In this document: one piece after another, positions 1 through 6,748 of the stretch
How the letters are laid out: each line of letters opens with the position of its first letter
How positions within the stretch are numbered: the stretch's first letter is position 1
NCBI GenBank assembly: GCA_023146675.1
Contig: JAGLBQ010000208.1
Location: 1-8,388 of the forward strand
Direction of reading: 5' to 3'
DNA length: 8,388 bases
DNA from: Cocleimonas sp.
GTDB lineage: Bacteria; Pseudomonadota; Gammaproteobacteria; Thiotrichales; Thiotrichaceae
Notes under the pieces: generated by a model
Told to the model about the DNA's origin: nothing
Databases searched by the model: none
Seen by the model: only the letters and a program-made list of their open reading frames with translations
Position numbers and translations under genes: made by a program

Positions 1-1013
1 CCACCCGCCCATTGCTCTGTATTAGCGGCATCAGCAACTAACAGCGTTATATTGCTATTTTCACCATCAAAATCATCACGTAGTATTTTTTCAATGTTTG
101 TATCCTTATGACTAGCATCTACAATTTTCGCATCTAATGTAGGGAATATACGCGACATATTCTCTGCTACACGTGGCATACGTGAGGCACTATTATCAAT
201 GGCGATCACATTTAAAGGCTGACAATTCTCCAGAATATGCCCTGTCTTACCCCCTGGTGCTGCACATGCATCCAATACCAACATATTGGGCTTTAAATCT
301 AATAATCCAGCCGCTAATTGCGCCGCAGTATCTTGAACTGACACTTCTCCCTTATCAAAGTCAGGCAGCTCGTGTACATTAACAGGCTTGTCTAAAAGTA
401 TAGCGGTATCACAAACCTCAGATACCATTGCTTCGATACCGCACTCTTTCAGCTTATTACAATATTCATCCTGAGTTTGATGAAGTAGATTAACTCGCAA
501 CACCATTGGCGCACGTTGATTACTGGCATTTACAATCTGCTGCCAATCATCAGCCCATGCTTTCTTAATCTTGCCAATAAGCCACTCAGGAAAGGCATAA
601 CGCACAGCATCATTTTCATTTATTTTTGCTAATAATTCGTCTTTTTGACGCAAAAAATTACGCAAAACTGCATTGACCAATTTTTTAGCCCAAGGCTTCT
701 TTAATCCTTTTAGCGTTCCAACCGTTTCATTCACCGCGGCGTGATCAGGGGTTTGTTGATAGATGATTTGATATAAACCAATGCGCAGTAAGCATTCAAC
801 ATCCTTGTCCTTATTTTTTAAGGACTTTGACATTAGCTCCTTTAGCACTGCGGACAGCCGATAATGCCAGCGCAAGCTACCAAAGCATAAATCACGCACT
901 AAAGGATCAGCAGCCGCCTCATTATCGGCCAAAAGTGGACTAAGGGATTCACCTTGATAGATGACACTGTGCAGAATTTTAGTGGCGATTAAACGGGGGT
1001 TAGTTTGGTTCAT
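1..1013 (-). CDS. rsmB: 16S rRNA (cytosine-967-C5)-methyltransferase RsmB, 3' end cut by the window
   Basis: RsmB makes m5C967 in 16S rRNA with S-adenosylmethionine. The frame is open from ATG at 1013 to the window edge, giving 337 codons; E. coli RsmB has about 429 residues. The N-terminal part (about 1-140) is the NusB-like RNA-binding domain, with VNAVLRNF typical of the family. It is followed by FPEWLI, SVQDTAAQLAA, and the SAM-binding motif I DACAAPGGKT at residues 248-257. Asp273 matches the second SAM contact. The window ends just after VADAANTEQWAGG, so the two catalytic cysteines (325 and 375 in E. coli) lie outside and cannot be checked. Compared with E. coli, about 29 extra residues lie between motif I and this point (roughly residues 299-325). 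The ATG overlaps the fmt stop as ATGA, so translation is probably coupled to fmt. Identity is secure from motifs and the fmt neighbour. Confidence 0.95.
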   Translation of the reverse strand, partial: MNQTNPRLIATKILHSVIYQGESLSPLLADNEAAADPLVRDLCFGSLRWHYRLSAVLKELMSKSLKNKDKDVECLLRIGLYQIIYQQTPDHAAVNETVGTLKGLKKPWAKKLVNAVLRNFLRQKDELLAKINENDAVRYAFPEWLIGKIKKAWADDWQQIVNASNQRAPMVLRVNLLHQTQDEYCNKLKECGIEAMVSEVCDTAILLDKPVNVHELPDFDKGEVSVQDTAAQLAAGLLDLKPNMLVLDACAAPGGKTGHILENCQPLNVIAIDNSASRMPRVAENMSRIFPTLDAKIVDASHKDTNIEKILRDDFDGENSNITLLVADAANTEQWAG

Positions 1014-1963
1014 GAGGGGAAGATAACACCTAATAGTGATTTGCCATTAATAAAATCTTTTACGTCCAGTTTCTTTGCATTAGGCAGTTGCAAACGAGTA
1101 ATTAATACCGATCCCTCACCCGTGACAATTTCAATGCCCTGCTTAGATTCAGCAATAACCTCGCCAATCCGCCCTTCTGCGCTAGACTCAATTGCTGACG
1201 ACATAAAAAACTTAATATTTTTACCATTTTTGGTCGTAAATGCCGCAGGGTAAGGGTTATAAGCTCGAATCATACGATCAATTTCAATTGCGGGTTTAGT
1301 CCAATCTATTTCCGCAACCTTACTATCAAATTTATGCGCATAACAACTCAAGGAATCATCTTGAACTTCTGGCGCTAATTTATCTGTAACTAATAAATCC
1401 AATGTTATTAACAATGCTGTTGCACCATCAACCGCAAGCTGATCATGAATAGTTTCCCCTGTATCATGCTCTGTAATTGGGCAGGATATTTTATGCAGCA
1501 TATCACCTGTATCCAACCCCAAAGCCATTTGCATAATGGTTACGCCTGTTTCCTTATCACCCATCTGAATCGCACGATGAATAGGGGCTGCGCCACGCCA
1601 ACGAGGCAGTAATGAACCGTGAATATTCAAGCAGCCTAGCGTTGGACTATCAAGCACTGTCTGCGGTAATAACAAACTATAAGCGGCGACTATCATTAAA
1701 TCAGCACGATAAGAACGTAAGGTTTCTAACGCCTCATCACTTTTAAACGATTCCACCTGTTCAACGGGGATATTGGCATCAACCGCCACTTGCTTGATCG
1801 GACCAAATTTAATTTTACGACCACGACCTGCGGGACGGTCTGGCTGGGTATAAACAGCCACTACCTCATGCTCAGAAGCAATTAATGCCTCTAGTGCAGG
1901 AACAGCAAATTCGGGGCTTCCTGCATAAATAATGCGTAGTTTTTTATTCGTTTCTATCTTCAT
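1010..1963 (-). CDS. fmt: Methionyl-tRNA formyltransferase
   Basis: Fmt formylates initiator Met-tRNA in the cytoplasm with 10-formyl-tetrahydrofolate. The 317-residue length is normal. The N-terminal Rossmann-type domain starts with RIIYAGSPEFAVPAL. The catalytic region NIHGSLLPRWRGAAPI contains Asn113 and His115, and Asp151 lies in LGLDTGDML; these correspond to E. coli Asn106, His108 and Asp144. SLLPRWRGAAPI is the folate-site signature. The C-terminal part (about 205-317) is the small tRNA-binding barrel domain. The ATG at 1963 gives eight residues before the conserved RIIYAG strand, which is plausible, but the Shine-Dalgarno is weak: GAGAG about 13 bases upstream. The stop overlaps the rsmB start. 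In many gammaproteobacteria def (peptide deformylase) directly precedes fmt; here there is a 724-base gap instead. Confidence 0.97.
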   Translation of the reverse strand: MKIETNKKLRIIYAGSPEFAVPALEALIASEHEVVAVYTQPDRPAGRGRKIKFGPIKQVAVDANIPVEQVESFKSDEALETLRSYRADLMIVAAYSLLLPQTVLDSPTLGCLNIHGSLLPRWRGAAPIHRAIQMGDKETGVTIMQMALGLDTGDMLHKISCPITEHDTGETIHDQLAVDGATALLITLDLLVTDKLAPEVQDDSLSCYAHKFDSKVAEIDWTKPAIEIDRMIRAYNPYPAAFTTKNGKNIKFFMSSAIESSAEGRIGEVIAESKQGIEIVTGEGSVLITRLQLPNAKKLDVKDFINGKSLLGVIFPS

Positions 1964-2024
1964 GGATGATTAATAACTCTCTTTTCTTATTTTTGACATC
2001 CTTCGGGTGCCAGTTGACAGTTCT

Positions 2025-2105
2025 GTAGCTCGTATGCAGCCTAAGCGGAGTACGGAGATCGTAAAAATGCACTATCCCATATTACGTAAACTTCATACGG
2101 GCTAC
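2025..2105. repeat. Inverted pair of GTAG-headed REP-like palindromes (BIME-like)
   Basis: Two related units face each other. Unit A on the plus strand (2025-2059) starts GTAGCTCGTATG; unit B on the minus strand (2105-2074) starts GTAGCCCGTATG, and both end in a degenerate ACGGGAT-like half. In unit B, CCCGTAT pairs with ATATGGG, seven pairs with one G-U. The outer 13 bases of the pair (2024-2036 and 2094-2106) are inverted copies with one mismatch. A GTAG tetranucleotide followed by a palindrome is the published hallmark of REP elements mobilised by RAYT (Y1-type) transposases, and paired inverted copies resemble E. coli BIMEs. No transposase is in the window. Assignment to that family is inference from structure. 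Confidence 0.6.
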
Positions 2106-2444
2106 AAAAGTGTAAGCTACTTTTCTGTTTCATGAAGGATGCCTTATTTTCTTACTGAAAAGCTAACGCTTTCACTCTTATCTAAAGTAGTAATAGTAGG
2201 GTAATGAAAGTATTGAAAATACGCTATCAGATTAATGCTTATTGACGAATATTATTTCTCTGTCGTATCCAATGATAAGGGTAAGCGTTGTTGGTATTTA
2301 TGAGAGATTGTGGAGCAAAAAAGGTAAAATAAGAGGGGAGGAGAAAGGAGCTGTTACGCAATCAAGAGTGAAAATAGACTTAGCTGAATTCAGGTCACTA
2401 AATTGATACCACTATGAAAATAATATAATCCAACCCCATAAGCA

Positions 2445-2462
2445 TTTGCTTTTTTTAGCAAA
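2445..2462. repeat. Small hairpin in an A/T run (TTTGCT, T6, AGCAAA)
   Basis: TTTGCT and AGCAAA form a six-pair stem around six T residues. The surroundings are A/T-rich on both sides, so it could act as a weak terminator about 225 bases downstream of prfC, but it lacks a GC-rich stem. Function is uncertain. Confidence 0.3.
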
Positions 2463-2492
2463 AAACAAATACTCACAGAGTTGAGATAATAT

Positions 2493-2544
2493 GTGGTAAA
2501 CCAGTTAATAATCTATCTAAACATTGGGATTAACCAGTAACCAC
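2493..2544. repeat. Imperfect long inverted repeat
   Basis: The left arm at 2493-2509 begins GTGGT and ends GTTAAT; the right arm at 2529-2544 begins ATTAAC and ends ACCAC. This gives five outer pairs, an internal loop, six inner pairs and a 19-base loop. It lies downstream of prfC in transcription order and could be a processed 3' end or a decayed mobile repeat. There is no U-run beside it, so it is not a standard intrinsic terminator. Confidence 0.35.
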
Positions 2545-2687
2545 TTTCCTAGCAGTTGACGCTTTCTCATTATTTTTTAAAGGTGAGAATAGATTCTTCT
2601 GATGTGTTGGATAATATGGAAAAATTCATCATTGGTCTATAGGGGTTTTCCTTAGGAATGAAAATAGATTCAGACAATTAGCGCTAG

Positions 2688-4280
2688 CTACTCATAAATT
2701 CCATGCTCACGTGTTGCGAGGAATTCTATCTCAGGATAGCGCTCCGTCGCCATTTGCAAATTAACACGTGTGGGAGCAATATAAACTAATTCCCCTGCAT
2801 GATCATAGGCAAGGTTAGCAGCCGCTTTGATTTTAAATTTATCCAGTATTTTCTCATCAGTGCAGGTAACCCAACGGGCGGTTTGCACATTCACATGCTC
2901 AAATTGACAATCGACGTTATATTCATCTTTTAGCCGTTGTGCTACTACATCAAATTGCAATATGCCGACTGCGCCTAAGACCAAATCATTATTCGTCATG
3001 GGGCGGAATAACTGGGTTGCCCCTTCTTCACAGAGTTGATCCAGCCCTTTTTGCAATTGCTTATTTTTTAATGGATCACGTAATTGTGCGCGACGAAATA
3101 GTTCGGGGGCAAAGTTGGGAATACCTGTAAAATACAGCTCTTCGCCTTGAGTAAAGGCATCGCCAATTCGAATTTTACCGTGATTGTGAATACCAATAAT
3201 ATCGCCAGGATACGCCTTATCCACATGACCTCGATCTGCGGCTAAAAAAGTAAGCGCATCAGGAATTTTTAACTCTTTTTTAGAGCGTACCTGATAGAGC
3301 TTCATGCCTTTTTTAAAACTGCCTGAGCAAATACGCATAAAGGCAATACGGTCACGATGTTGTGGATCCATATTTGCCTGAATTTTGAAGATAAACCCTG
3401 TAAATTTTTCCTCATCCGCCAACACTTCGCGCGTAGTGGTTGGGCGGGGTTGTGGCGCGGGTGCATACTTAACAAAATCAGCTAAAAGCTCAGCAATTCC
3501 AAAATTATTAACTGCTGAACCAAAAAAGACAGGGGTTAATTCACCCCGTAAATAAGCTTCAATATCAAATGCATTGCTTGCCCCTTGTACTAGCTCAATT
3601 TCTTCACGCAAATCATCCGCTGCGCCACCCAGCACTTCATCCAGACGTGGGTTATCCAAGCCTTCAATCACTTCACCTTCAAGAATTTTTCCTTCATGGT
3701 TAGGATTATAAAGATGCACGCTGTCATTATAGATGTGATAAACACCTTTTAAGCCTTTTCCCATGCCAATTGGCCACGTAACAGGCGCACAGTCTATTTT
3801 TAAGACTTCTTCAACCTCGTCGAGTAGTTCAATGGGATCTTTACCTTCGCGGTCAAGTTTATTGATAAAGGTCATAATGGGTGTATCACGCAAGCGACAC
3901 ACTTCCATTAGTTTGATCGTACGTTCTTCCACGCCCTTAGCGACGTCGATGATCATGAGCGCAGAGTCAACGGCGGTTAATGTGCGATAGGTATCTTCAG
4001 AGAAATCCTCATGCCCTGGGGTGTCGAGCAGGTTGACGACTTTATCACCATAAGGGAACTGCATAACCGATGAGGTGACCGAAATACCACGTTCCTTCTC
4101 CATCGTCATCCAGTCAGAGGTTGCATGACGCGCTGCTTTACGACCTTTAACCGAGCCTGCTAACTGAATAGCACCACCAAATAATAATAGTTTTTCTGTG
4201 ATAGTGGTTTTACCCGCATCGGGATGAGAGATAATCGCAAAGGTGCGACGTAGGGAGGTTTCTTCGCTATGTGTTGGCAT
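2688..4280 (-). CDS. prfC: Peptide chain release factor 3 (RF3)
   Basis: RF3 is a translational GTPase that removes RF1/RF2 from the ribosome after peptide release. The 530-residue protein matches E. coli RF3 (529). GTPase motifs are in order: G1 SHPDAGKT (18-25), G2 RGISVT (64-69), G3 DTPGH (86-90), G4 NKLD (140-143) and a G5-like GSAV near residue 255. The EF-Tu-like domain 2 and the C-terminal RF3 domain follow, ending at GIYE. The sequence SHPDAGKT, rather than the AHIDHGKT of EF-G and LepA, supports RF3. The ATG at 4280 has GAGAG seven bases upstream. argF ends 112 bases upstream on the same strand, so read-through from argF or a private promoter are both possible. An 8-base palindrome TAGCGCTA begins two bases after the stop. 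Confidence 0.97.
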   Translation of the reverse strand: MPTHSEETSLRRTFAIISHPDAGKTTITEKLLLFGGAIQLAGSVKGRKAARHATSDWMTMEKERGISVTSSVMQFPYGDKVVNLLDTPGHEDFSEDTYRTLTAVDSALMIIDVAKGVEERTIKLMEVCRLRDTPIMTFINKLDREGKDPIELLDEVEEVLKIDCAPVTWPIGMGKGLKGVYHIYNDSVHLYNPNHEGKILEGEVIEGLDNPRLDEVLGGAADDLREEIELVQGASNAFDIEAYLRGELTPVFFGSAVNNFGIAELLADFVKYAPAPQPRPTTTREVLADEEKFTGFIFKIQANMDPQHRDRIAFMRICSGSFKKGMKLYQVRSKKELKIPDALTFLAADRGHVDKAYPGDIIGIHNHGKIRIGDAFTQGEELYFTGIPNFAPELFRRAQLRDPLKNKQLQKGLDQLCEEGATQLFRPMTNNDLVLGAVGILQFDVVAQRLKDEYNVDCQFEHVNVQTARWVTCTDEKILDKFKIKAAANLAYDHAGELVYIAPTRVNLQMATERYPEIEFLATREHGIYE

Positions 4281-4378
4281 ATGTTTACTCTCTGCAATCT
4301 GGATAGATATTTTTTAACGCTTAGTACTGCGGAATAGGCAGAACACTTTAAATGACTTTTTGTATTCTTTGTATTCCG

Positions 4379-4390
4379 TGATTTAAATCA
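4379..4390. repeat. Perfect 12-base palindrome just after argF
   Basis: TGATTTAAATCA is its own reverse complement and begins two bases after the argF stop codon. It lies in the 112-base argF-prfC gap and could be an operator for prfC. It does not fit the arginine-repressor box well (TGAAT, four A/T, ATTCA). Short AT-rich palindromes also arise by chance. Confidence 0.3.
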
Positions 4391-4392
4391 TT

Positions 4393-5304
4393 TTAGTTAG
4401 CCATCAAAGCCTCAAGCAGTGCCTTTTGTGCATGCAAACGATTCTCTGCTTCATCCCAAACTACGCTTTGTTCGCCTTCTAGCACTTCTGCGGTGACTTC
4501 TTCTTCTCGATGGGCTGGTAGGCAGTGCATAAAGACAGCATCATCTTTTGCTTGTGCCATAACATCCGCATTAACCTGAAAATTAGCAAAGGCTTTTTCA
4601 CGAATTTTCTGCTCTTCCTCTTGTCCCATGCTTGCCCAAACATCGGTTGTAATGAGAGATGACTCATCCGCAGCGACGTTTATATCTTGGGTTATGGTAA
4701 TGCGATCAGCTAGTTCTTCACTTAGTTCAGTATTAGGCTCATAGCCTTTAGGGCAGGCAATATTTAAATGGAAGTCAAATTGCAGTGCGGCATTCATCCA
4801 TGATTGGCACATATTATTACCATCACCCACATAGGTCACTTTTTTACCTTTAATATCGCCACGATGCTCTTGATAGGTCATCATATCGGCTAATAATTGG
4901 CAAGGATGATAGTCATCGGTGAGCGCATTAATAACAGGAACACTGGAATACTCCGCAAATTTCTCAACAATATCATGCCCAAAAGTACGGATCATAATAA
5001 TATCGACCATACTGGAGATGACGCGCGCACTGTCTTGAATCGGCTCGCCACGTCCTAATTGCGTGTCATTGGATGATAAAAACATGCCATGACCGCCCAG
5101 TTGTACCATGCCTGTTTCAAAAGAAACGCGAGTACGGGTTGATGATTTTTCAAAAATCATTGCCAAGGTCTGATTTTTTAGAGGCTGATAGCTACGAGAT
5201 CCGCCTTTCCATGCTTGTTTTAATTCGATCGCACGTTGAATTAAGATGCTTAGTTCTTTGCTGCTAAAATCGCGCAGGGTCAGAAAATGTTTAATTTCTG
5301 CCAT
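4393..5304 (-). CDS. argF: Ornithine carbamoyltransferase
   Basis: This enzyme joins carbamoyl phosphate and ornithine to give citrulline, the sixth step of arginine synthesis, in the cytoplasm. The 303 residues show the carbamoyl phosphate-binding STRTR (55-59), HPCQ (133-136), the ornithine-loop region DVWASMG (221-227) and the catalytic-cysteine motif HCLPAHR (260-266, Cys261). All key residues are present. HCLPAHR and the SMG loop separate it from aspartate and putrescine carbamoyltransferases. The ATG at 5304 has AGGAAG about ten bases upstream. argD lies 188 bases upstream on the same strand, and a perfect TATAAT-like -10 lies in that gap, so argF may have its own promoter. Catabolic and anabolic forms cannot be told apart by sequence alone, but with argD beside it and no arcA or arcC, the biosynthetic role is favoured. 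Confidence 0.96.
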   Translation of the reverse strand: MAEIKHFLTLRDFSSKELSILIQRAIELKQAWKGGSRSYQPLKNQTLAMIFEKSSTRTRVSFETGMVQLGGHGMFLSSNDTQLGRGEPIQDSARVISSMVDIIMIRTFGHDIVEKFAEYSSVPVINALTDDYHPCQLLADMMTYQEHRGDIKGKKVTYVGDGNNMCQSWMNAALQFDFHLNIACPKGYEPNTELSEELADRITITQDINVAADESSLITTDVWASMGQEEEQKIREKAFANFQVNADVMAQAKDDAVFMHCLPAHREEEVTAEVLEGEQSVVWDEAENRLHAQKALLEALMAN

Positions 5305-5339
5305 AATATGAGTACTTCCTAAAATTTGGTGGTGTATAG

Positions 5340-5372
5340 ATTATAGTTTTTTTTACATAAATAATTTCACAA
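5340..5372 (-). promoter_or_regulatory. Probable argF promoter
   Basis: On the minus strand a perfect -10 TATAAT (5340-5345) lies about 35 bases before the argF ATG. The -35 is poor: GAAATT at 17 bases spacing, or TTGTGA at 21 (5367-5372). An activator or relaxed spacing would be needed. I saw no clear arginine-repressor box here. Confidence 0.45.
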
Positions 5373-5376
5373 ATGC

Positions 5377-5407
5377 GGTCGGGTTTCGCTATGTATGGCG
5401 ACCCTAC
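5377..5407 (-). repeat. Single GTAG-headed REP-like palindrome upstream of argF
   Basis: On the minus strand the element begins GTAGGGTCG (from 5407) and ends CGACC (5377). GGTCG and CGACC form the outer stem; an alternative pairing is GGGTCGC with GCGAAACCC, using an AA bulge. The GTAG head followed by a palindrome is the same design as the pair at 2025-2105, although the stem sequence differs. It lies immediately upstream of the argF promoter. It resembles widely dispersed proteobacterial GTAGGGT repeats, but that comparison is from memory. Confidence 0.5.
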
Positions 5408-5445
5408 AACGGGGATTTCATCTGAGAATATCTATAGTTAACCCT

Positions 5446-5480
5446 GACGCTATAAAAAATAATGTTTTCTTTATAACGTC
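5446..5480. terminator. Stem-loop downstream of argD
   Basis: GACGCTATAAA (5446-5456) and TTTATAACGTC (5470-5480) form an 11-pair stem with one G-U or A-C pair depending on the strand read, and a 13-base A/T-rich loop. It begins 12 bases after the argD stop in transcription order. No U-run follows on the minus strand, so it may stabilise the argD mRNA 3' end or slow polymerase rather than terminate. Confidence 0.45.
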
Positions 5481-5492
5481 AAAGCAATCTTA

Positions 5493-6656
5493 TTATTGTT
5501 TTATTAAGTCAGTCACTATTTGAATGACATTATCAGCCTGATCTTTAGTGATGATTAATGGGGGTAATAAACGAATGGTGTTTCCAGCCGTTACATTAAT
5601 CAGCAAGCCTTTTTTACTAGCCGCAGCGACAAGCTCTGCACAGTCATTTTCCAGCTCAATGCCAATCATTAAACCTGATCCGCGTATATTTCTTACCTGC
5701 TTTACGCCTTCTAGTTTGACTTTAAATTCACTAATAAAGTAATCGCCGATTGTTTTGACATTCTCAATCACGTTTTCTTTTTCAATAACATCAAGCACGG
5801 TTAATGCTGCACGAGTAGCTAGAGGGTTGCCACCAAAGGTTGAACCATGCGTGCCAGGAGTGAATAATTTAGTTGCTTTACCACTAGCTAGACATGCACC
5901 AATCGGAACGCCATTGCCCAGTGCTTTTGCTAATGTCATCACATCAGGTTTGATCGTAGATTGCTGGAATGCAAACCATTTCCCCGTCCGCCCAATACCT
6001 GTTTGAATCTCATCCAGCATCAGTAACCAGTTATTATCATCACAAATCTGACGTAATTGCTCTAAATAATCAGCATCAGGAACAATAACCCCGCCTTCGC
6101 CTTGTACAGGTTCAACGAGAATGGCAACAACATCAGAATTGGTCTTAGCAACGGCTTTTACGGCATCAACATCATTATAATTAACCCGCACAAAACCATC
6201 AACAAGTGGTGCAAACCCCGCTTGTACCTTGCGATTTCCTGTTGCGGATAACGTCGCGAGTGTACGACCATGAAAACTACCACAAGCCACGATGATATTA
6301 GGGCGTTCAATACCTTGTTGCTTACCATAAAGACGCGCTAGCTTAATTGCCGCCTCGTTCGCTTCCGCACCTGAGTTGCTAAAAAAGACACGATCCATGC
6401 CTGATAGCTGGCATAATTTTTCGCTCAGTTCTTCTTGATGCTCAATGCGATAAAGGTTAGAGGTATGTACCAACGTACGCGCTTGTTCTGCAATAGCATC
6501 AGCAACCACAGGGTGGGCATGTCCCAGACCGCAGACGGCAACGCCTGCAACGGCATCAAGATATTGTTTACCCGACTTATCCCAAAGATAAACACCTTCG
6601 CCTTTTGTAAAGGTGATCGGCAAAGGAGCATAGGTTGTCATTAATGAGTTAGACAT
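5493..6656 (-). CDS. argD: Acetylornithine aminotransferase
   Basis: This PLP enzyme (class III aminotransferase) turns N-acetylglutamate semialdehyde into N-acetylornithine with glutamate as donor; the E. coli protein also serves lysine synthesis. With the ATG at 6656 it has 387 residues. Numbered from there, SNSGAEANEAAIKLAR (93-108) and SFHGRT (127-132) build the cofactor site, Asp215 in LDEIQTG holds the pyridine nitrogen, and Lys244 in TLAKALGNG is the Schiff-base lysine. The frame stays open upstream to an ATG at 6698, but the 14 extra residues would be coded by a terminator-like hairpin and have no ribosome binding site. The ATG at 6656 has GGAGAAG four bases upstream (6661-6667) and suits the family N-terminus. 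ArgD, succinylornithine and GABA aminotransferases are close; the argF neighbour supports argD. Confidence 0.93.
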   Translation of the reverse strand: MSNSLMTTYAPLPITFTKGEGVYLWDKSGKQYLDAVAGVAVCGLGHAHPVVADAIAEQARTLVHTSNLYRIEHQEELSEKLCQLSGMDRVFFSNSGAEANEAAIKLARLYGKQQGIERPNIIVACGSFHGRTLATLSATGNRKVQAGFAPLVDGFVRVNYNDVDAVKAVAKTNSDVVAILVEPVQGEGGVIVPDADYLEQLRQICDDNNWLLMLDEIQTGIGRTGKWFAFQQSTIKPDVMTLAKALGNGVPIGACLASGKATKLFTPGTHGSTFGGNPLATRAALTVLDVIEKENVIENVKTIGDYFISEFKVKLEGVKQVRNIRGSGLMIGIELENDCAELVAAASKKGLLINVTAGNTIRLLPPLIITKDQADNVIQIVTDLIKQ

Positions 6657-6675
6657 GAGTCTTCTCCAGAAAACG

Positions 6676-6707
6676 AAAAAGGGTAGCCTAGAAGCCACCC
6701 TTTTTTT
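6676..6707. terminator. Intrinsic terminator-like hairpin in the sodX-argD gap, within the argD leader
   Basis: AAAAAGGGT (6676-6684) pairs with ACCCTTTTT (6697-6705) over nine pairs, extended by a GC/GC step after one mismatch. A T-run follows on both strands, so it can work in either direction. On the minus strand it would end the sodN-sodX transcript. It also lies between the predicted argD promoter and the argD ribosome binding site, so it could act as an attenuator for argD. Confidence 0.7.
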
Positions 6708-6719
6708 GAAAAACCGAGA

Positions 6720-6748
6720 ATTATGCGTTCTCAGACATTATTTGTCAA
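6720..6748 (-). promoter_or_regulatory. Predicted sigma-70 promoter of argD
   Basis: On the minus strand -35 TTGACA (6743-6748, 6/6 to consensus), a 17-base spacer, and -10 CATAAT (6720-6725, 5/6). Transcription should start near 6713, giving a leader of about 57 bases. The -10 lies in the dyad GAGAA, seven bases, TTCTC (6716-6732), which could be an operator or, read as RNA followed by GG and five U, a weak terminator for sodX. No good match to the arginine-repressor box. Confidence 0.6.

Larger units (their letters stand above)
2369..2670. repeat. Three dispersed copies of the motif TGARAATAGAYT
   Basis: The 12-mers are TGAAAATAGACT (2369-2380), TGAGAATAGATT (2584-2595) and TGAAAATAGATT (2659-2670), all in the same orientation. 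Copies two and three differ at one position, copies one and three at one position. Spacing is uneven (about 215 and 75 bases), so they do not form a tandem array. The role is unknown; chance in AT-rich DNA is possible. Confidence 0.35.
1964..2687. other. 724-base gene-free region between prfC and fmt
   Basis: No reading frame on either strand looks like a gene; the longest small frames have either no ribosome binding site or run through repeats. The region is AT-rich and full of imperfect inverted repeats: a GTAG-headed REP-like pair (2025-2105), a small bulged hairpin (2157-2173: GAAAAGC, TAAC, GCTTTC), a hairpin in an A/T run (2445-2462), a long imperfect dyad (2493-2544) and three copies of a 12-base motif. 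A 20-base all-purine run lies at 2331-2350. It must hold the 3' end of the prfC transcript and probably the fmt promoter, but I could not point to a convincing -35/-10 pair for fmt. Confidence 0.75.

Noticed and set aside
1005..1253. Plus-strand frame of 82 codons opposite fmt
   Set aside because: Shadow of fmt on the other strand; the minus frame has all catalytic residues.
2041..2133. Minus-strand frame of 30 residues starting MKQKSSLHF, with AAGG eight bases upstream
   Set aside because: It runs straight through the REP-like pair, and its sequence (CSPYEVYV...) is just the translated palindrome. No gene-like features.
2331..2350. 20-base all-purine run on the plus strand
   Set aside because: Could favour triplex formation or act as a pyrimidine-rich RNA tract, but there is no partner structure and it may be chance.
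2570..2632. Minus-strand frame of 20 residues starting MMNFSILSN, with an AAGGAAAA upstream
   Set aside because: Very short, spacing from the purine run is about 14 bases, and nothing marks it as coding. It could be a leader peptide but there is no support.
4330..4346. CTGC/GCAG dyad in the argF-prfC gap as a terminator
   Set aside because: Only four pairs and no U-run; not enough to call.
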